From positions 3,412,501 through 3,476,500 of the forward strand of contig JAKSXM010000007.1 of the NCBI GenBank assembly GCA_022575985.1: a DNA stretch of 64,000 nt. The letters are read 5' to 3'. The notes below the pieces were generated by a model. That model was given only the letters and a program-made list of their open reading frames with translations, was not told the origin of the DNA and searched no databases. Origin of the DNA: Anagrus nilaparvatae. Lineage: Eukaryota > Arthropoda > Insecta > Hymenoptera > Mymaridae. Below are positions 1 to 11,060 of the stretch, in pieces. Numbering within the stretch: position 1 is the stretch's first letter; each line of letters opens with the position of its first letter. A program made the position numbers and the translations under genes.

Positions 1-577
1 TGATTAACTATAAAAGTCATGGGCACACGTGCCCTTTTTATTTCAAATTATTCTTTTTTACAACTAAATGAAAAATGGTATAAGGTCAATTGTTAAGGGG
101 AGAAGGCTATGAAATGCAATGTTTTTTCAGATAGGATTTTTTTTATGAAGGAGTTGAAATAAATGAATAAAATTTTAGGAGAATATTTTTTAAGTATTAA
201 ATTTGAAAATTCTAAATTTTGGGAAAAAAATTTTCCAATATGGCGGAGTTACAGCTGTTGAAAGTCGGCGTGTTTTTAAATTGGCGTGTCATCTGGAGCA
301 TCCAATATAAGTCTTAAAAAAAAAAAAAAAAGAAAATGTGTTTTTACTGATAATAATTTCACTCAAGAAATTGGTTTCGAACGAAAATAGTGAAATAATC
401 GAACCGCGAATACTCTCGGTAAAGTGGCTATAGCTTCCAAAGTAGTAGTTAAGATAAATACCTAAAAATTTTTTTACATTTTTTTGAGGTGGTATACTAA
501 CTTTTTAAATAAAAAAAAAATTTTTAATTTTGGATTTCATTTTCATAGCCTTCCCCCCTTAATTATATATTTTTTTT
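1..577 (+). repeat. IR-array unit, left part of the upstream block (cut by window edge)
   Basis: The first bases (tgattaactataaaagtcat) recur at about 9660, 10356 and 47502, followed each time by the same 'gggcacacgtgccc'-type palindrome (degraded in the 9660 copy). The repeated block marks the start of each receptor unit. Because it starts at base 1, at least one more unit or part-unit probably lies left of the window. Bases 100-560 are AT-rich and partly private to this copy; no gene is seen there. Confidence 0.75.
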
Positions 578-1167
578 TTACTATTCCGTGTTTTCATGAG
601 TCAAAGAATAATTTTCTTTTTTTACAATAAATATTCATCGTTTAATTTGTGTTGTTGAAGTTCGTGGTCAAAGTAACCATGATTCTTAGTCACTGTCATT
701 TGGACACGTATATTTTAAAATAAAAATCGTATTAGTTACTAGTCTTCTTCAGTTGTGCTTGAAAGTTTTTCAGTGATTTATTAAATAATAGCAAATTCTG
801 GAATATTGCTAAAATACTTGGTGGAAAAGAAAAGATCAATTTTTCAATATCTAAATGTTTTTGAAATTTTCTTCTACAACAGGCAAGTATCATTTGAAGA
901 TTTTTACTTTTTATTTCTTCAATTTTTCAATCTTCGTAAAGCACAATTTTTTATCACTAATTTATTCACTGTATTAACTATTTTAAGCCTAAAATTACCA
1001 ATTTTCAAAGTGCTGCAAAAATTAAAATTTTTAAATTGTCTCTTTTTTATGGGTCAATTCTAAAACTTCTCTGGGAAGTTAATGATCATAAATTTAATTT
1101 ATTTATTTTTTCATTAAATAGTTTTTTTAAAATTTTTTAAATTTAAAATTATTCTATTTTGAAAATG
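578..1167 (+). repeat. IR-array unit upstream block with ORF-like repeat copy
   Basis: The block starting 'ttactattccgtgttttcat' recurs at about 9790, 10480 and 47628. It carries an 85-codon open frame (806-1063) that reappears with altered ends at 10754-10948 and 47864-48127. Its core (about 905-1060) matches the non-coding interior of the foldback family at 24221-25138 and the blocks at 9270-9560 and 47190-47410. I read it as repeat-derived, not as a gene. Confidence 0.6.
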
Positions 1168-1389
1168 GGGCGCCACTCAAAACTCAGAATAGCTGTTTAG
1201 CAGGATCAGCACCAGGCAGAATTTCGAAATAAAGAAAGAAGTTTTCAATATAAAATATACCTAATTATTTTTTAAATTAATATTACAATATTCAGTTTTT
1301 ACTTAACATTCGTTATTCTTTAAAAAAATTGATCTAAAAATTATCTACCGATAATGCTAAACAGCAGTTCTGAGTTTTGACTGGCGCCC
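1168..1389. mobile_element. 222-bp MITE with 8-bp target-site duplication
   Basis: The ends are inverted repeats: GGGCGCCACTCAAAACTC on the left and its near-complement ending GGCGCCC on the right. Both sides carry TGAAAATG (1160-1167 and 1390-1397). The paralogous unit 3 has the uninterrupted site with a single TGAAAATG at 48587-48594. An 8-bp duplication is typical of the hAT, P and Merlin groups; the exact superfamily is not assigned. It has no coding capacity. Confidence 0.85.
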
Positions 1390-1772
1390 TGAAAATGGCT
1401 AGTAAAAGACATAATTAAAATATTTTGAAAAACAGAAGGTCAGTGCGTAATTTATTAGTTCCATATAGTTTATTATTTTTATCTAAAACTGTTATGGATT
1501 TACAATAATTTCTATTTAGGGACTTAGAATAATTTAGTTTTAGAGCAGAGGTGGGCGTGTACGGCATTTTGGGCACTTTTTAACATAGGGATACATTTTT
1601 AGAAAAATAAATTTTGGTTTTAAAATTAATTTAGCACTCGTAGATAGGCTCTTGGGCGTTAAACATTTAATTAAATAAGATGCGAACTAATTAATAAATA
1701 ATAAAAATATATCTTATGTTATTTTGCATTTCTATGATATTTCATCGATTCAAAGTTGATACAAAAACTATG
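1390..1772. other. AT-rich unit sequence, no gene seen
   Basis: This is a continuation of the unit upstream block (matches near 10270-11060 and 48590-48700) followed by AT-rich sequence. I see no coding exon or RNA gene. Confidence 0.5.
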
Positions 1773-3185
1773 AAAGGACCTGGCACAAAAACATAGGAAA
1801 TGCCGTTACAGTGAAAATGGCTGAATTTTTGATATGTTGTTATTTAAGCCATCCTGTTTATATGTTCTCATGGGCACCAAGCACCAAAATCAATATTTTG
1901 GCAGCTGCCAAGCTCCAAAGTTCTGTGGCTCCAAAATAGCTAAAGTTCTATGACTAAGTTATTAACCTTTTTAAATTATCTTTTTATTTCTTTTGTTAAT
2001 ATATTTTTATTAATATTATTATGAAGTCATTGAGTTCTAATCTGCTGTCAAATTCATAAAAATGACAGTTGACAGCTGTCAAATAGATGTCAAATACTCT
2101 TTTGAACATGAAAAACTACATTTTTGCATTTAAATAATATGTTCTTAAAGGCAATGATTTTAAATCTGATACTTGTGACATTTGACAGCTGTCAATTAGC
2201 TGTCAATCACCTTTTTCAACATAAAAACTAAATTTTTTAGCTCTACACTGTTTTTGAGAATGCTGATTTTATATCTGGTAAAAAATATAATAAAACCGTC
2301 AGTTGATAGATTTACCCACGGGTAAAAATAAATAAAGACAATAATAATGTACTTGACTGCTAATTGACAGTTGTAAACTGATAGTTTTATTATTTTTTTT
2401 AACAAATATAAAATATGCGTTCTCAAAAATATAGCGTAAAGCAAAAAAATGTTTTTTTTTTATTCAAAAGGGTAATTGAAAACTAATTGACAGCTGTCAT
2501 TTGTCACGTTTATTAATTTTTAATAATCAATCCTTAAAAATATATCTTTTGCATCCGAAAGCTCACACTATTGGTCCGATGTCCGTCATATAAACATGTA
2601 TCTACAATGTGGATTCCACATTCATAAATACGCTACACTTACTCATAATTACGCAAACACAAACTCTTACACTGATTTTTACTTACAAAAGTATTATTTA
2701 CACAAGGGATCAGTATCCATCACGTCTACGTCGTTGATCCTAAGTATAAGGCAGAGAACGGGTAAAACTGTCAACTGTCAGTTTTATGATTTTTTTTAGT
2801 GGATATAAAATCAGAGTTTTCAAAAACAGTATATAGCAAAATGTACTTTTTTGTGTTTAAAATGGTAATTGACAGTTAATTGACACCTGTCAACTGTCAA
2901 TTTTATGAATTGGACAGCAGATTAGAACTCAATGACTTCATAATAATATAAAATATATTAATAAAAGAAATAAAAAGATTCTTTAAAAAGGTTACTAACT
3001 TAGTCATAGAAATTTCAGCTATTTTGGAGCCACGGAACTTTGGAGCTTGGCAGCTGCCAAAATATTGATTTTGGAGCTTGGTGCCCATCAGAAAATTTAA
3101 TCAGGATAACTTGAATAATAACATATCAAAAATTCAGTCATTTTCACTGTACGGCTATTTCCTATGTTTTTGTGCCAGGTCCTTT
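1773..3185. mobile_element. 1.4-kb foldback element rich in TGACAGCTGTCA
   Basis: Long imperfect inverted arms (about 1773-2100 and 2880-3185) begin with AAAGGACCTGGCACAAAAAC and end with its complement. The centre (about 2050-2900) holds many copies and variants of the self-complementary TGACAGCTGTCA, in both orientations, with shared spacer sequence. No transposase frame is present; the short open frames here do not look coding. It lies directly upstream of the first receptor gene. Confidence 0.75.
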
Positions 3186-3781
3186 ATAGCAAGGTCGACA
3201 TTTATAAGGTTTTTCACCTGTGCGAAGCAAAAATACAAGAATAAATATGCTTTTAAAAATACCGGATTTGGGCAAAAACTATAGGTATCAACAAGTCGGT
3301 AAAAGAAACCCAATTTTAAAAACTGAAAGTAATTCGACGGCTTGTTTTGGTTATTTCGTGTCCAAAAGGTGTAGAATTTTGCATCCATTAAAGTAGAGCT
3401 TCGCTCTATAATTAACATGCATACAAAATTTTAAAAAAAGTAATATAACGAAAAAATCTGATGACGCTTTTTTCGAGTAATAAATGTTGTTTAATTTATT
3501 AACGTTTCAATTCCTTATAAGCAGCCTTTTCAAAACGTATAATAATAATTTATAAAAATAAGTTTTATATGATGAAAATAATGGATTATTGAAAATTAAC
3601 AAGTTAATTTATTTTAAAACAAGAGCTCAGACCTCGAAAATATATATAAAAATAAATACTATTTTTGTTCATGTAGACCATTTTAAGTATGAAAGTTATG
3701 ATAAACAACGAAATCTAAAAATTCGCATATGGTCAAATTTTTTAATATATTTTTCACTTTTTTGCGCAGATCGTTCATATA
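3186..3781 (+). promoter_or_regulatory. 5' region of IR-like gene 1 with conserved splice acceptor
   Basis: A pyrimidine-rich tract followed by gcgcag (AG at 3768-3769) lies 12 bases before the ATG. The same arrangement stands before gene 2 (AG at 12193-12194) and gene 3 (AG at 50021-50022). The simplest reading is a 3' splice site, so a non-coding 5' exon probably lies upstream. The region from about 3450 on resembles 11740-12206 and 49260-50034. No TATA box could be assigned with confidence. Confidence 0.55.
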
Positions 3782-5626
3782 ATGAGGATAATACGTTTAA
3801 CTTGCATTTTACAACTTTTGAATATTATTCAATCAAGTCCCATTAAAATCATAACAAACCAGATTCTAGAAGAACTGAAGCCAGAACGAGTGACTTTATA
3901 CTCTGATTTCAAAAATGGAAGTAAGACCATTAACCACTGCAGCTATCAACTGATTTACGAGGATCTGCTGAGCCAAGTTCTAACTGTTACAGTTAATCTT
4001 AATCAACCTGTGCCATTCATTAAATGGGTAGTTAACGTTGTTGATTATCATAAAAACATTAGTTCTCCGTTGCATGTAATTGTCTTAACTGAAGATAAAA
4101 AGAATGAATTTTTACTGAAATTAATCTATGCATTAAACTTAATATTACAATCTTTATTTTACTTGACGGAAACTAAAATTGCTTTAATACTAAATCGTTA
4201 TCAAAACTCACCTGATTTAATTCAAAAGATTTTTACAATGACAAATAAATGGAATTTCATTAATTTTCTTATTTTAGAATGCGCACCTCGAGAAAATTTA
4301 AGAGTTATTAATCATCATTTTTTTCACAATACAACTGCGGTAACAAAATATGAAACCAATTCAATAATTAAATATTTTCCAAATAAATTCGATAAAATGG
4401 GTGGATATATCATGAAAATTGGAGTGGATAAACGCAATTGGCCACATTACTATAGGAATTATACTCTAAATTATTCTCACTATGAAAGTATGTATTCAAT
4501 GATATCGATGTTAAAATCTTGGGAATATTTCATTGAGTCGCTTAATGTAACTGTTCAATTTATTCCTCGGGAAATTGACTATATTAAAGATATGACAAAA
4601 AAAAATAAAATACAAACTTTTCTTACTTCAACATACCGCTCTAATGACAGAAATTTAATTTCTAGTTATAATTTAAAATCAGAAAAATTAATTTTTCTGG
4701 TTCCGATAATTAACGAAGAGAATGTAAGCTTCATTAAGGATTTGTTAAAATTTTCACTTTTCTTTAGTGGAGTAATAATTTTGTTTCTTTTGTCATTTTA
4801 CTTTTTGAAATTTTCTATCAAAGAATGGTCAGTTTTTAAGCTTTACAGTTTTTTAATTGGATTTGGAGTCGATATAAACTTTCGTCGTAACTTAAAATCC
4901 AAAGTGATGTTCTTTACTCTATGCGTAGCTTCTTTTTTCTTTCTTTCCGAAATTGTTTCCGATTTAACGAATATAAACTACAAAAGCAAAGAAGTAGCTG
5001 TGGTTGAAACTTTCGAAGATATACTGGAAAAAAATATTACCGTTTTATTTGCTGCGACAGACGATTTTTTATATAATATAAAAAAATTATTAACAGGAAA
5101 AGCCTTAAAGATTGCTGAGATAGCTAAACCTATCTCTTTTGAAGATGTTTTTGGTATCAATAAAGTTGCAATTTTTTCGGAGAAAAATGCTGAAAAATTT
5201 TTGAATGAGAATGATTTTGACGGAATAAAATATAAACAAAGTGAGTTAGTTCTTTACGAAATGTTAAATAGTTTTTCTTTTCCAACGAATTCTCCATTTA
5301 AAAGTAAGTTTGCTAAAATTTATTTGAGAATATCTGAAGTCGGACTGAATTTAAAGTGGCGATCTGATTACGACCGCGCTAATAAAATTGAGAAGCGAAT
5401 CGAGAATAATGATTTTGATGATGATGGAGAAAGCGCTTTGCCTATTGTTCTTTTTGCTGTAATGTTAGTGGGAATAATTTTTTCTCTGTTTGCATTATTT
5501 TTAGAATTGCTTTGGTTTTACTACTTGTCTAACATAGATTGGATAAAAAAACTGAAAAAAATTCTGAAAAGTCTAATTCCTAAAATTAAAGTTCAGCCTT
5601 GTAAAAAAATGGTTTTTGAAGTTTGA
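3782..5626 (+). CDS. divergent ionotropic receptor (IR)-like chemoreceptor, copy 1
   Basis: A 614-residue intronless ORF. Seen: a hydrophobic N-terminus (about 1-18) compatible with a signal peptide; a variable extracellular part with several N-glycosylation sequons (N92, N183, N226, N230, N255, N418); an S1-like half of a ligand-binding fold (about 204-318); transmembrane segment M1 (about 322-344); a short pore-like stretch (350-366); M2 (about 372-395); an S2-like half (about 400-545) ending in ISEVGLNLKW; and M3 (about 554-582) with a basic tail. The order S1-M1-pore-M2-S2-M3 and the GL..KW motif before M3 are those of insect IRs, which are glutamate-receptor-like ligand-gated cation channels in sensory neurons. 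The ligand is unknown and no canonical glutamate-binding set is recognised. The start is the first Met after the conserved acceptor. It is closest to the copies at 12207 and 50035. A gustatory-type membrane protein is a less likely alternative. Confidence 0.85.
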   Translation: MRIIRLTCILQLLNIIQSSPIKIITNQILEELKPERVTLYSDFKNGSKTINHCSYQLIYEDLLSQVLTVTVNLNQPVPFIKWVVNVVDYHKNISSPLHVIVLTEDKKNEFLLKLIYALNLILQSLFYLTETKIALILNRYQNSPDLIQKIFTMTNKWNFINFLILECAPRENLRVINHHFFHNTTAVTKYETNSIIKYFPNKFDKMGGYIMKIGVDKRNWPHYYRNYTLNYSHYESMYSMISMLKSWEYFIESLNVTVQFIPREIDYIKDMTKKNKIQTFLTSTYRSNDRNLISSYNLKSEKLIFLVPIINEENVSFIKDLLKFSLFFSGVIILFLLSFYFLKFSIKEWSVFKLYSFLIGFGVDINFRRNLKSKVMFFTLCVASFFFLSEIVSDLTNINYKSKEVAVVETFEDILEKNITVLFAATDDFLYNIKKLLTGKALKIAEIAKPISFEDVFGINKVAIFSEKNAEKFLNENDFDGIKYKQSELVLYEMLNSFSFPTNSPFKSKFAKIYLRISEVGLNLKWRSDYDRANKIEKRIENNDFDDDGESALPIVLFAVMLVGIIFSLFALFLELLWFYYLSNIDWIKKLKKILKSLIPKIKVQPCKKMVFEV

Positions 5627-6139
5627 TGAAATTATTTTACTTAGTTTTTTGAAAATATTGGATTTTTATGTTTGATATTTATTTTTTAAACAAGGGACAA
5701 AATATTGGTTTTGATTTTGCGAGTGCAAACGGCATGCGAAAGTTGAACCCCATATTTTGTCCCGTGATTTAAAATATAGTTTTACATATAATGTAAAAAA
5801 AGCAGCCTTAATAGGGCTTTTTTGCCCTAGATATGTAATATGTACATTTTTAACCAAGGGAGCAAAAAAAAAGAATGGCCCAGATCGCACGTTAATGGTA
5901 AACTACGATCTGGGTTATTCTTTTTTTGTTCCCATGGACAAAACGAAATTTTTCTTTCTCAGTGGGGAGAAAACGCGTTTTTTTCGTTCACGTTGCGGGT
6001 CGAAAACACTTTTTTCGACCCGCTAGGAAGAAGAATAATAAAATTGTAATCTTTGAGTGTATTAGGATTTTATGCATTTAATGTCATTAATGTTTTTTAT
6101 TTTTTATAAAATTATGTTGTTTAATTAACATGGAAGTTA
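5627..6139 (+). other. 3' flank of IR gene 1 with two short hairpins
   Basis: The sequence to about 5840 matches the 3' flank of gene 2 (14064-14285). About 5840-6035 is private to this unit and holds one hairpin at about 5858-5933 (agcaaaaaaaaagaatggcc and its complement) and a second at about 5998-6022 (gggtcgaaaa / ttttcgaccc). This looks like a small foldback insertion. AATAAA at 6037-6042 is a possible poly(A) signal for gene 1. Open frames here are not convincing. Confidence 0.45.
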
Positions 6140-6362
6140 TTAAGTTTTATTAAAAAGATTATGGACATAAAGTGGCGATTTAACGTTAATAAAATTGATA
6201 AGCGAATCGAATTAAACGATCTAAGAAAGCGGTTTGCCTTTTGTACTTTTTGCTATTATGATTTAAGAAGTAGTTTTGTCTCTGCTTATATTATTTTTAG
6301 AATTACTTTGGTTTTACAATACTTGTAAAAAATAAATTGCCTGAACAATTTCAAAAAAATTA
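6140..6362 (+). pseudogene. truncated IR-like 3' end (M3 region), copy a
   Basis: About 6160-6340 matches the S2-M3 end of the receptor genes: the bases coding for LKW, the KR(I/V)E stretch, ALP.VLFA and the LEL.WFY segment can be followed, with frame breaks. The relic is interrupted at 6362 by the element 6363-7790 and resumes at 7793 with the KPCKK-like tail and stop. Equivalent relics follow the other two receptor genes, so the ancestral unit already carried a second, decayed receptor end. Confidence 0.75.
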
Positions 6363-7790
6363 CACTGAAAAAAAATTCCGGTGGCAGCAACCGGTATTAC
6401 AGCTTTGAAAAATTGATTTTTACGTGAAAGACGTAACATACAATAATTCTCGATGATAAAAATAGATGTTTTAAGAAGAATAATATAAATTTTTAATACT
6501 TTTTGAAAGTTTTGTATAAATTTATGTTGTTTATTACGCATTACTTATGTTTTGACTAAAACCTTTCAAGAATTACAATAGTATTAGGCACTATTAATTT
6601 TATTATTATAATAGAATTTATTCAATCTGAGCAAAAATATAGTTTTTACCAGTAAACAGTCTGAGTATTATAAGTAAAGTACTAAATTGCTTAAAATATC
6701 TAAAATAAACTCCGAAAGAAGGACAATTTTTGGGAAAATCAGCCGATCTATAAAGTTCTCATTGTAATAATTTTCCATTCTGCCATATTTTATTTCAATT
6801 TTTACTACTTTTAATCAATTTTTTACATTTAGTACAAATATTATGAAACGTATAAATTAGCTTTTAAGGATCCCAAAATAACTATTTTTTTACTAAATAA
6901 TTTAAATTTATTATATATAAGTCTTGAACCGCAGTAAAATATTTCATGTCAACATGAAAAATTGATTCGAACCTTTAGTTATCCCAGAAGTAATTTAAAT
7001 TTTTATTCGCTGAAAGCCCGAATTTTCATTAAAAATACAGGATTTAAGAGTTATTATGAGCATAATCAATTTCTGAAATATAAAATGTGTTTAAATATTT
7101 GTTTTTCTCAAAATACACCTTTTTTAGAAATTTTTTTGGTTCAGAAAAAATTGAAACTTGAAAAAACTCAAGAGTTCAGTACTATTTAATAGGTCTTTTA
7201 GGGAAAATAGGTTAGTTTAACTTATTTATGCGCTATCACAAGATTTTAAACAATTTTTTGTGTTAAAATAACATATTTTAGTTTGGCTCAAGACTTAAAT
7301 ATAAAATATTAATTTTCTATTGAGTTTAAAACGACCTTGCTGGACAAATTATAAGGAAAAAATCAAAGAATTTTAAATTATCTGGACGTTCCAAATCCAA
7401 TTTTCAAAAAAAAATAAAATATTAACTTATACAGAAAAAAATCATTTTAGTTAAGAATTCTATGGAAATTTAGGGGACCCTCGTCTAAGTTATATTACGA
7501 AATTTCTTATGCTCTTAAGGTGGATTAAGTAATATATTTATTTATTGCTAACAATCAGAATTACATAAAAATAGTCAAATATTATAGTTTAAACAAATAA
7601 TTCGTAATAAATAATATTAACATTAATAATTAGTTAATAACTTTTAAAAAGTATAAAAAATTTCAATTATTCTTCTTTAAACATCCATTTTTATCATCAA
7701 GAATCGTTTTATATTGCATGTTTGACGTAAATAAAAATCCATTTTCAAAGCTGGAATTCCGGTTGCCGAAAACGTAATTTTTTTTCAGTG
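6363..7790. mobile_element. 1.43-kb TA-flanked element with CACTG ends
   Basis: The left end CACTGAAAAAAAATTCCGG and the right end CCGG...TTTTTTTTCAGTG form inverted repeats of about 125 bp (about 6363-6490 and 7665-7790). TA stands on both sides (6361-6362, 7791-7792). The interior (about 6600-7640) has no credible transposase. It splits the downstream IR relic; the same relics in units 2 and 3 lack it, giving the empty state. Part of the interior (about 7300-7390) matches 39700-39780 in reverse. A non-autonomous Tc1/mariner-like element is the likely class. Confidence 0.75.
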
Positions 7791-7792
7791 TA

Positions 7793-9160
7793 GAAAACGA
7801 AATAAAATGAAAATTCAGCCTTTAAGAAAAAAAGTTTTGGAAATTTGATGAAATTATTTAATGATTTTATTCAAGTCACTGGATTTTTGTTTTTAGAAAT
7901 ATTAAGGCTTAAAAAAATTAAAATTAACATTAAACTTGTATTTGAAGAATAATTTTGTTGTTTGTATTTTTAATAAATTAAATTGTATTATTTTTAAAAC
8001 CTCCTGGACAGAAAATTAATGGGGTTCTAGAAGGTCTTGAAAACCCCCCGTTGATTCTATGTTCAGGAATATCTTTTTATTAAAGGACCAAAAGATTTTA
8101 TCCATTTTCATTTTATTTTCTATATTTATTATAAAAATAAAAATTTTAATTTTAAATTTTAAAAATTTTAACAAAGAAATTTATTTTATTTTTTGATTTA
8201 ATTATTTTAAGAAAAAAAAATTTAACTGCGTTATAAGTTTAAAAGAAAAAAGATCATAAAAAATTAATTCAAGTAAATTTTTTCTTAAAAAAGGAACCTT
8301 TGTTTAACTTATTAAAAATTTTACCTACAGATTTTTTTTTGCATATACGCACAAATCCATCCAAAAATAATATTATTTTTTATAACCTTAGTTTTTTTTT
8401 CTTTATGGATCTCAAACCTAATTTTTTAGGGATTTAGATATAATTTTTTATTGCTTTAAAGAGCCGTAATGCCAATAATTTGGCAGCGTTTTTTTCAACG
8501 ACAATATAATTTTTGAATTGATGATTGGAAATATATAATTTGCTTGAATTCCCGCCAAAATTTAATTTTAAAATTCATAAAAATTAAAGATTTAAAATAA
8601 AATATCCTTTGAGTATTAATTTTTTTCCTTCCTTTTCGAATTTGAAGAAATTATTATCTGCAAATTTCGTTGAATAAGCCTGATTCAGCTTCTTGACTGG
8701 AACTCTTTTTGTAATATGATGTCTCTTGTAGTTCCTAAATTTTCAAAATTTTATATTATTTAAAAAAACGCCGAAATACTTGGACAAAAAACTAAAAACA
8801 TAAAACTCAAGCAATCATATTCTAAATAATTAATTCACGGATATATCAATTAATAAAAACTTTTTAAAAAACAAAATCTAAACAAACAAAAAAATTAAAA
8901 ATTTATATTTTTAATTTTAATTTGAAAATCCTTATGTCATTTATTTACCTAAAAATATAATCTTAGTGACAGATAAAAAAAATAAAAAATTTTTTTTTTT
9001 ATAAATACACAATTTATAACCGGATTTACGAAATATTGTCTTGAATATTAATTTAGTCCAAGATGGGTCATCTCAATAATTATTAATACAAATTATTAAT
9101 AAAAAATAAGGGTAACGCCTGAACAGTCTTAAAACACACAAAACACTCCATTTTAGGCAA
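7793..9160 (+). repeat. IR-array unit, downstream block (unit 1)
   Basis: This starts with the last codons of the IR relic and continues with sequence shared by about 38950-39320/40400-40590/42058-42200 (unit 2) and 52500-53715 (unit 3). Landmarks are 'cctggacagaaaattaatgg' and 'ttcttgactggaactctttt'. No functional gene is visible. Bases 8461-8500 (gagccgtaatgccaat...ttggcagcg) are a diverged relic of the terminal hairpin of the HINE-like family described at 17215; the same relic is at about 53163-53203. Confidence 0.7.
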
Positions 9161-9168
9161 AAATTTTT

Positions 9169-9560
9169 GTGTTGAATTGTAAAAATATATATTCAGAACT
9201 TTTGGGTCGGGACTTACAATCTATGCTTATGGAAGACTTTAATATGTTTAAAAAAAATCCAAGATTCCCTCTGTTTATTCCAACGCGCCTTCTGGGCCTA
9301 GAAACACAGGGCTCAATTCTACGACAATATTATAAGACAGGACTTTTAGGCAATTTTTCTAATAACGCTGTCATGCTACATTTCAACCAAAATACTTACG
9401 TTTGGTTTCATTTTTTTTTGTTTAAGTACAACCTTTCATTCCCCGTAACTCGCAATTTTTTCATCACCAATAGTCTCATCGCTATAGTTAATAAAGAAAA
9501 TGTCCATTTTAGGCCCGAATTGATCAATTTTTAAATTGCTGCTAAAATTCTAATGCTGCA
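9169..9560 (+). repeat. ORF-bearing copy of the 24221-type foldback family
   Basis: A 121-codon open frame spans 9169-9534, but its DNA (ttctgggcctagaaacacag, then the ccgtaact.gcaa block) matches the interior of the foldback element at 24221-25138 and the block at 47190-47410. The frame is not kept in those copies. I call it repeat-derived, not a gene. Confidence 0.6.
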
Positions 9561-9659
9561 TTGCTCTTTTTATTTTTTATTTAAAACTGTTAATTTTTAC
9601 AAATAAATGAAATTAATTTTTAACTAAAATCATTATTTTTATTATTAATGTAAAAAATA

Positions 9660-10355
9660 ATTAACTATAAAAGTCATTGATAAACGTGCCCTTTTTATTT
9701 CAAATTATTCTTTTTTACAACGAAATGAAAAATGGCATAAGGTCAATTGTTAATTATAAATATTTTTATTCTAAATTAAATAATTTACTATTCCGTGTTT
9801 TCATGAGTCAAAGAATTATTTTTTTTTTTATACAGTAAATATTCATCGTTCAATTTGTGTCGTTGAAGTTCGTGGTCAAAGAAACGATGATACTTACTCA
9901 CTGTCATTAGGACAAGTATGATATTTTAAAATAAAAAACGTATTCGTTACTAGTTTTCTTCATATCAAAGTATCATTTGAAAATTTTAACTTCTCATTTC
10001 TCTAATTTTTCAATCTCCGTAAAGCTCAATTTTGTATCACTAATTTATTCACCGTATTATCTATTTTAATCCTAAAATGACCAATTTTCAAATTGCTTCA
10101 AAAATTAAAACTTTTAAATTGTCTCTTTTTTACGAGTCATTTCAAAGACTTCTCTGGTAACTTAGTGATCGTAAATAGACTTTTTTAAATACATATTTGA
10201 AATTAGAAATCTTACTTAAAGTAAGAATCTTTTCCAAACTGAGCCACTTCCAAAATAGGATAATTTAAAATTATGTTAGGCTAGTGAAAGACATAATTAA
10301 AATATGTTGGAAAACAGAAGGCTAGTACGTAATTTTTTGTGTTAATTTTTAAAAA
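9660..10355 (+). repeat. partial tandem duplication of the unit upstream block
   Basis: About 696 bp that start like the unit and are followed directly by a second start of the same block at 10356. Unit 2 therefore carries the upstream block twice, the first copy being shortened after about 9970. No gene. Confidence 0.65.
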
Positions 10356-11060
10356 TGATTAACTATAAAAGTCATGGGCACACGTGCCCTTTTTATTTCA
10401 AATTATTGTTTTTTACAACGAAATGAAAAATGGCATAAGGTCAATTGTTAATTATAAATTTCTAAATTTTATTTACTATTCCGTGTTTTCATGAGTCAAA
10501 GAATAATTTTCTTTTTTTTACAATAAACATTCATCGTTTAATTTGTTTTGTTGAAGTTCGTGGACAAAGCAACAATGATTTTTACTCACTGTTATTAGGA
10601 CACGTATGATATTTTAAAATAAAAATCGTATTAGTTACCAGTTTTCCTCAGATGTGCTTGAAAGTTTTTAAGTGATTTATTAAATACTAGCAAATGCTTG
10701 CACATTGTGAAGATACTTGGTGGAAAAGAAAAGTTTAATTTTTCAATCTCTAAATGTTTTTGAAATTTTCTTCTACAACAGGCAAGTATCATTTGCTTGA
10801 AAATTTTTACTTCTCATTTCTCCAATTTTTCAATCTCCGTAAAGCACAATTATTTATTACTAATTTATTTCCCGTATTAACAATTTTAAGCCTAAAATTA
10901 CTAGTTTTTTTTTTTTTTTTGTTTTTTTTATTTGAAAGACTTCTCTGAGAACTTAGTGATCGTGAATATAAGACATAATTAAAATATTTTGGAAAACAGA
11001 AGGTCAGTGCGTAATTTTTTAGTTTCATATAGTTTATTATTTTTATCTAAAACTTTTGTT
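10356..11060 (+). repeat. IR-array unit, upstream block (unit 2)
   Basis: This matches 1-1140 and 47502-48700 closely. It includes the repeat-derived open frame 10754-10948 and a long T run at about 10905-10930. Confidence 0.7.

Noticed and set aside
806..1063. 85-codon open frame that recurs in three units (also 10754-10948, 47864-48127)
   Set aside because: The ends and frames differ between copies, and the DNA matches non-coding interior of the 24221-25138 foldback family, so recurrence is due to the repeat and not to protein selection.
9169..9534. 121-codon open frame between IR genes 1 and 2
   Set aside because: Same foldback-family sequence as 24221-25138 and 47190-47410, where the frame is broken.
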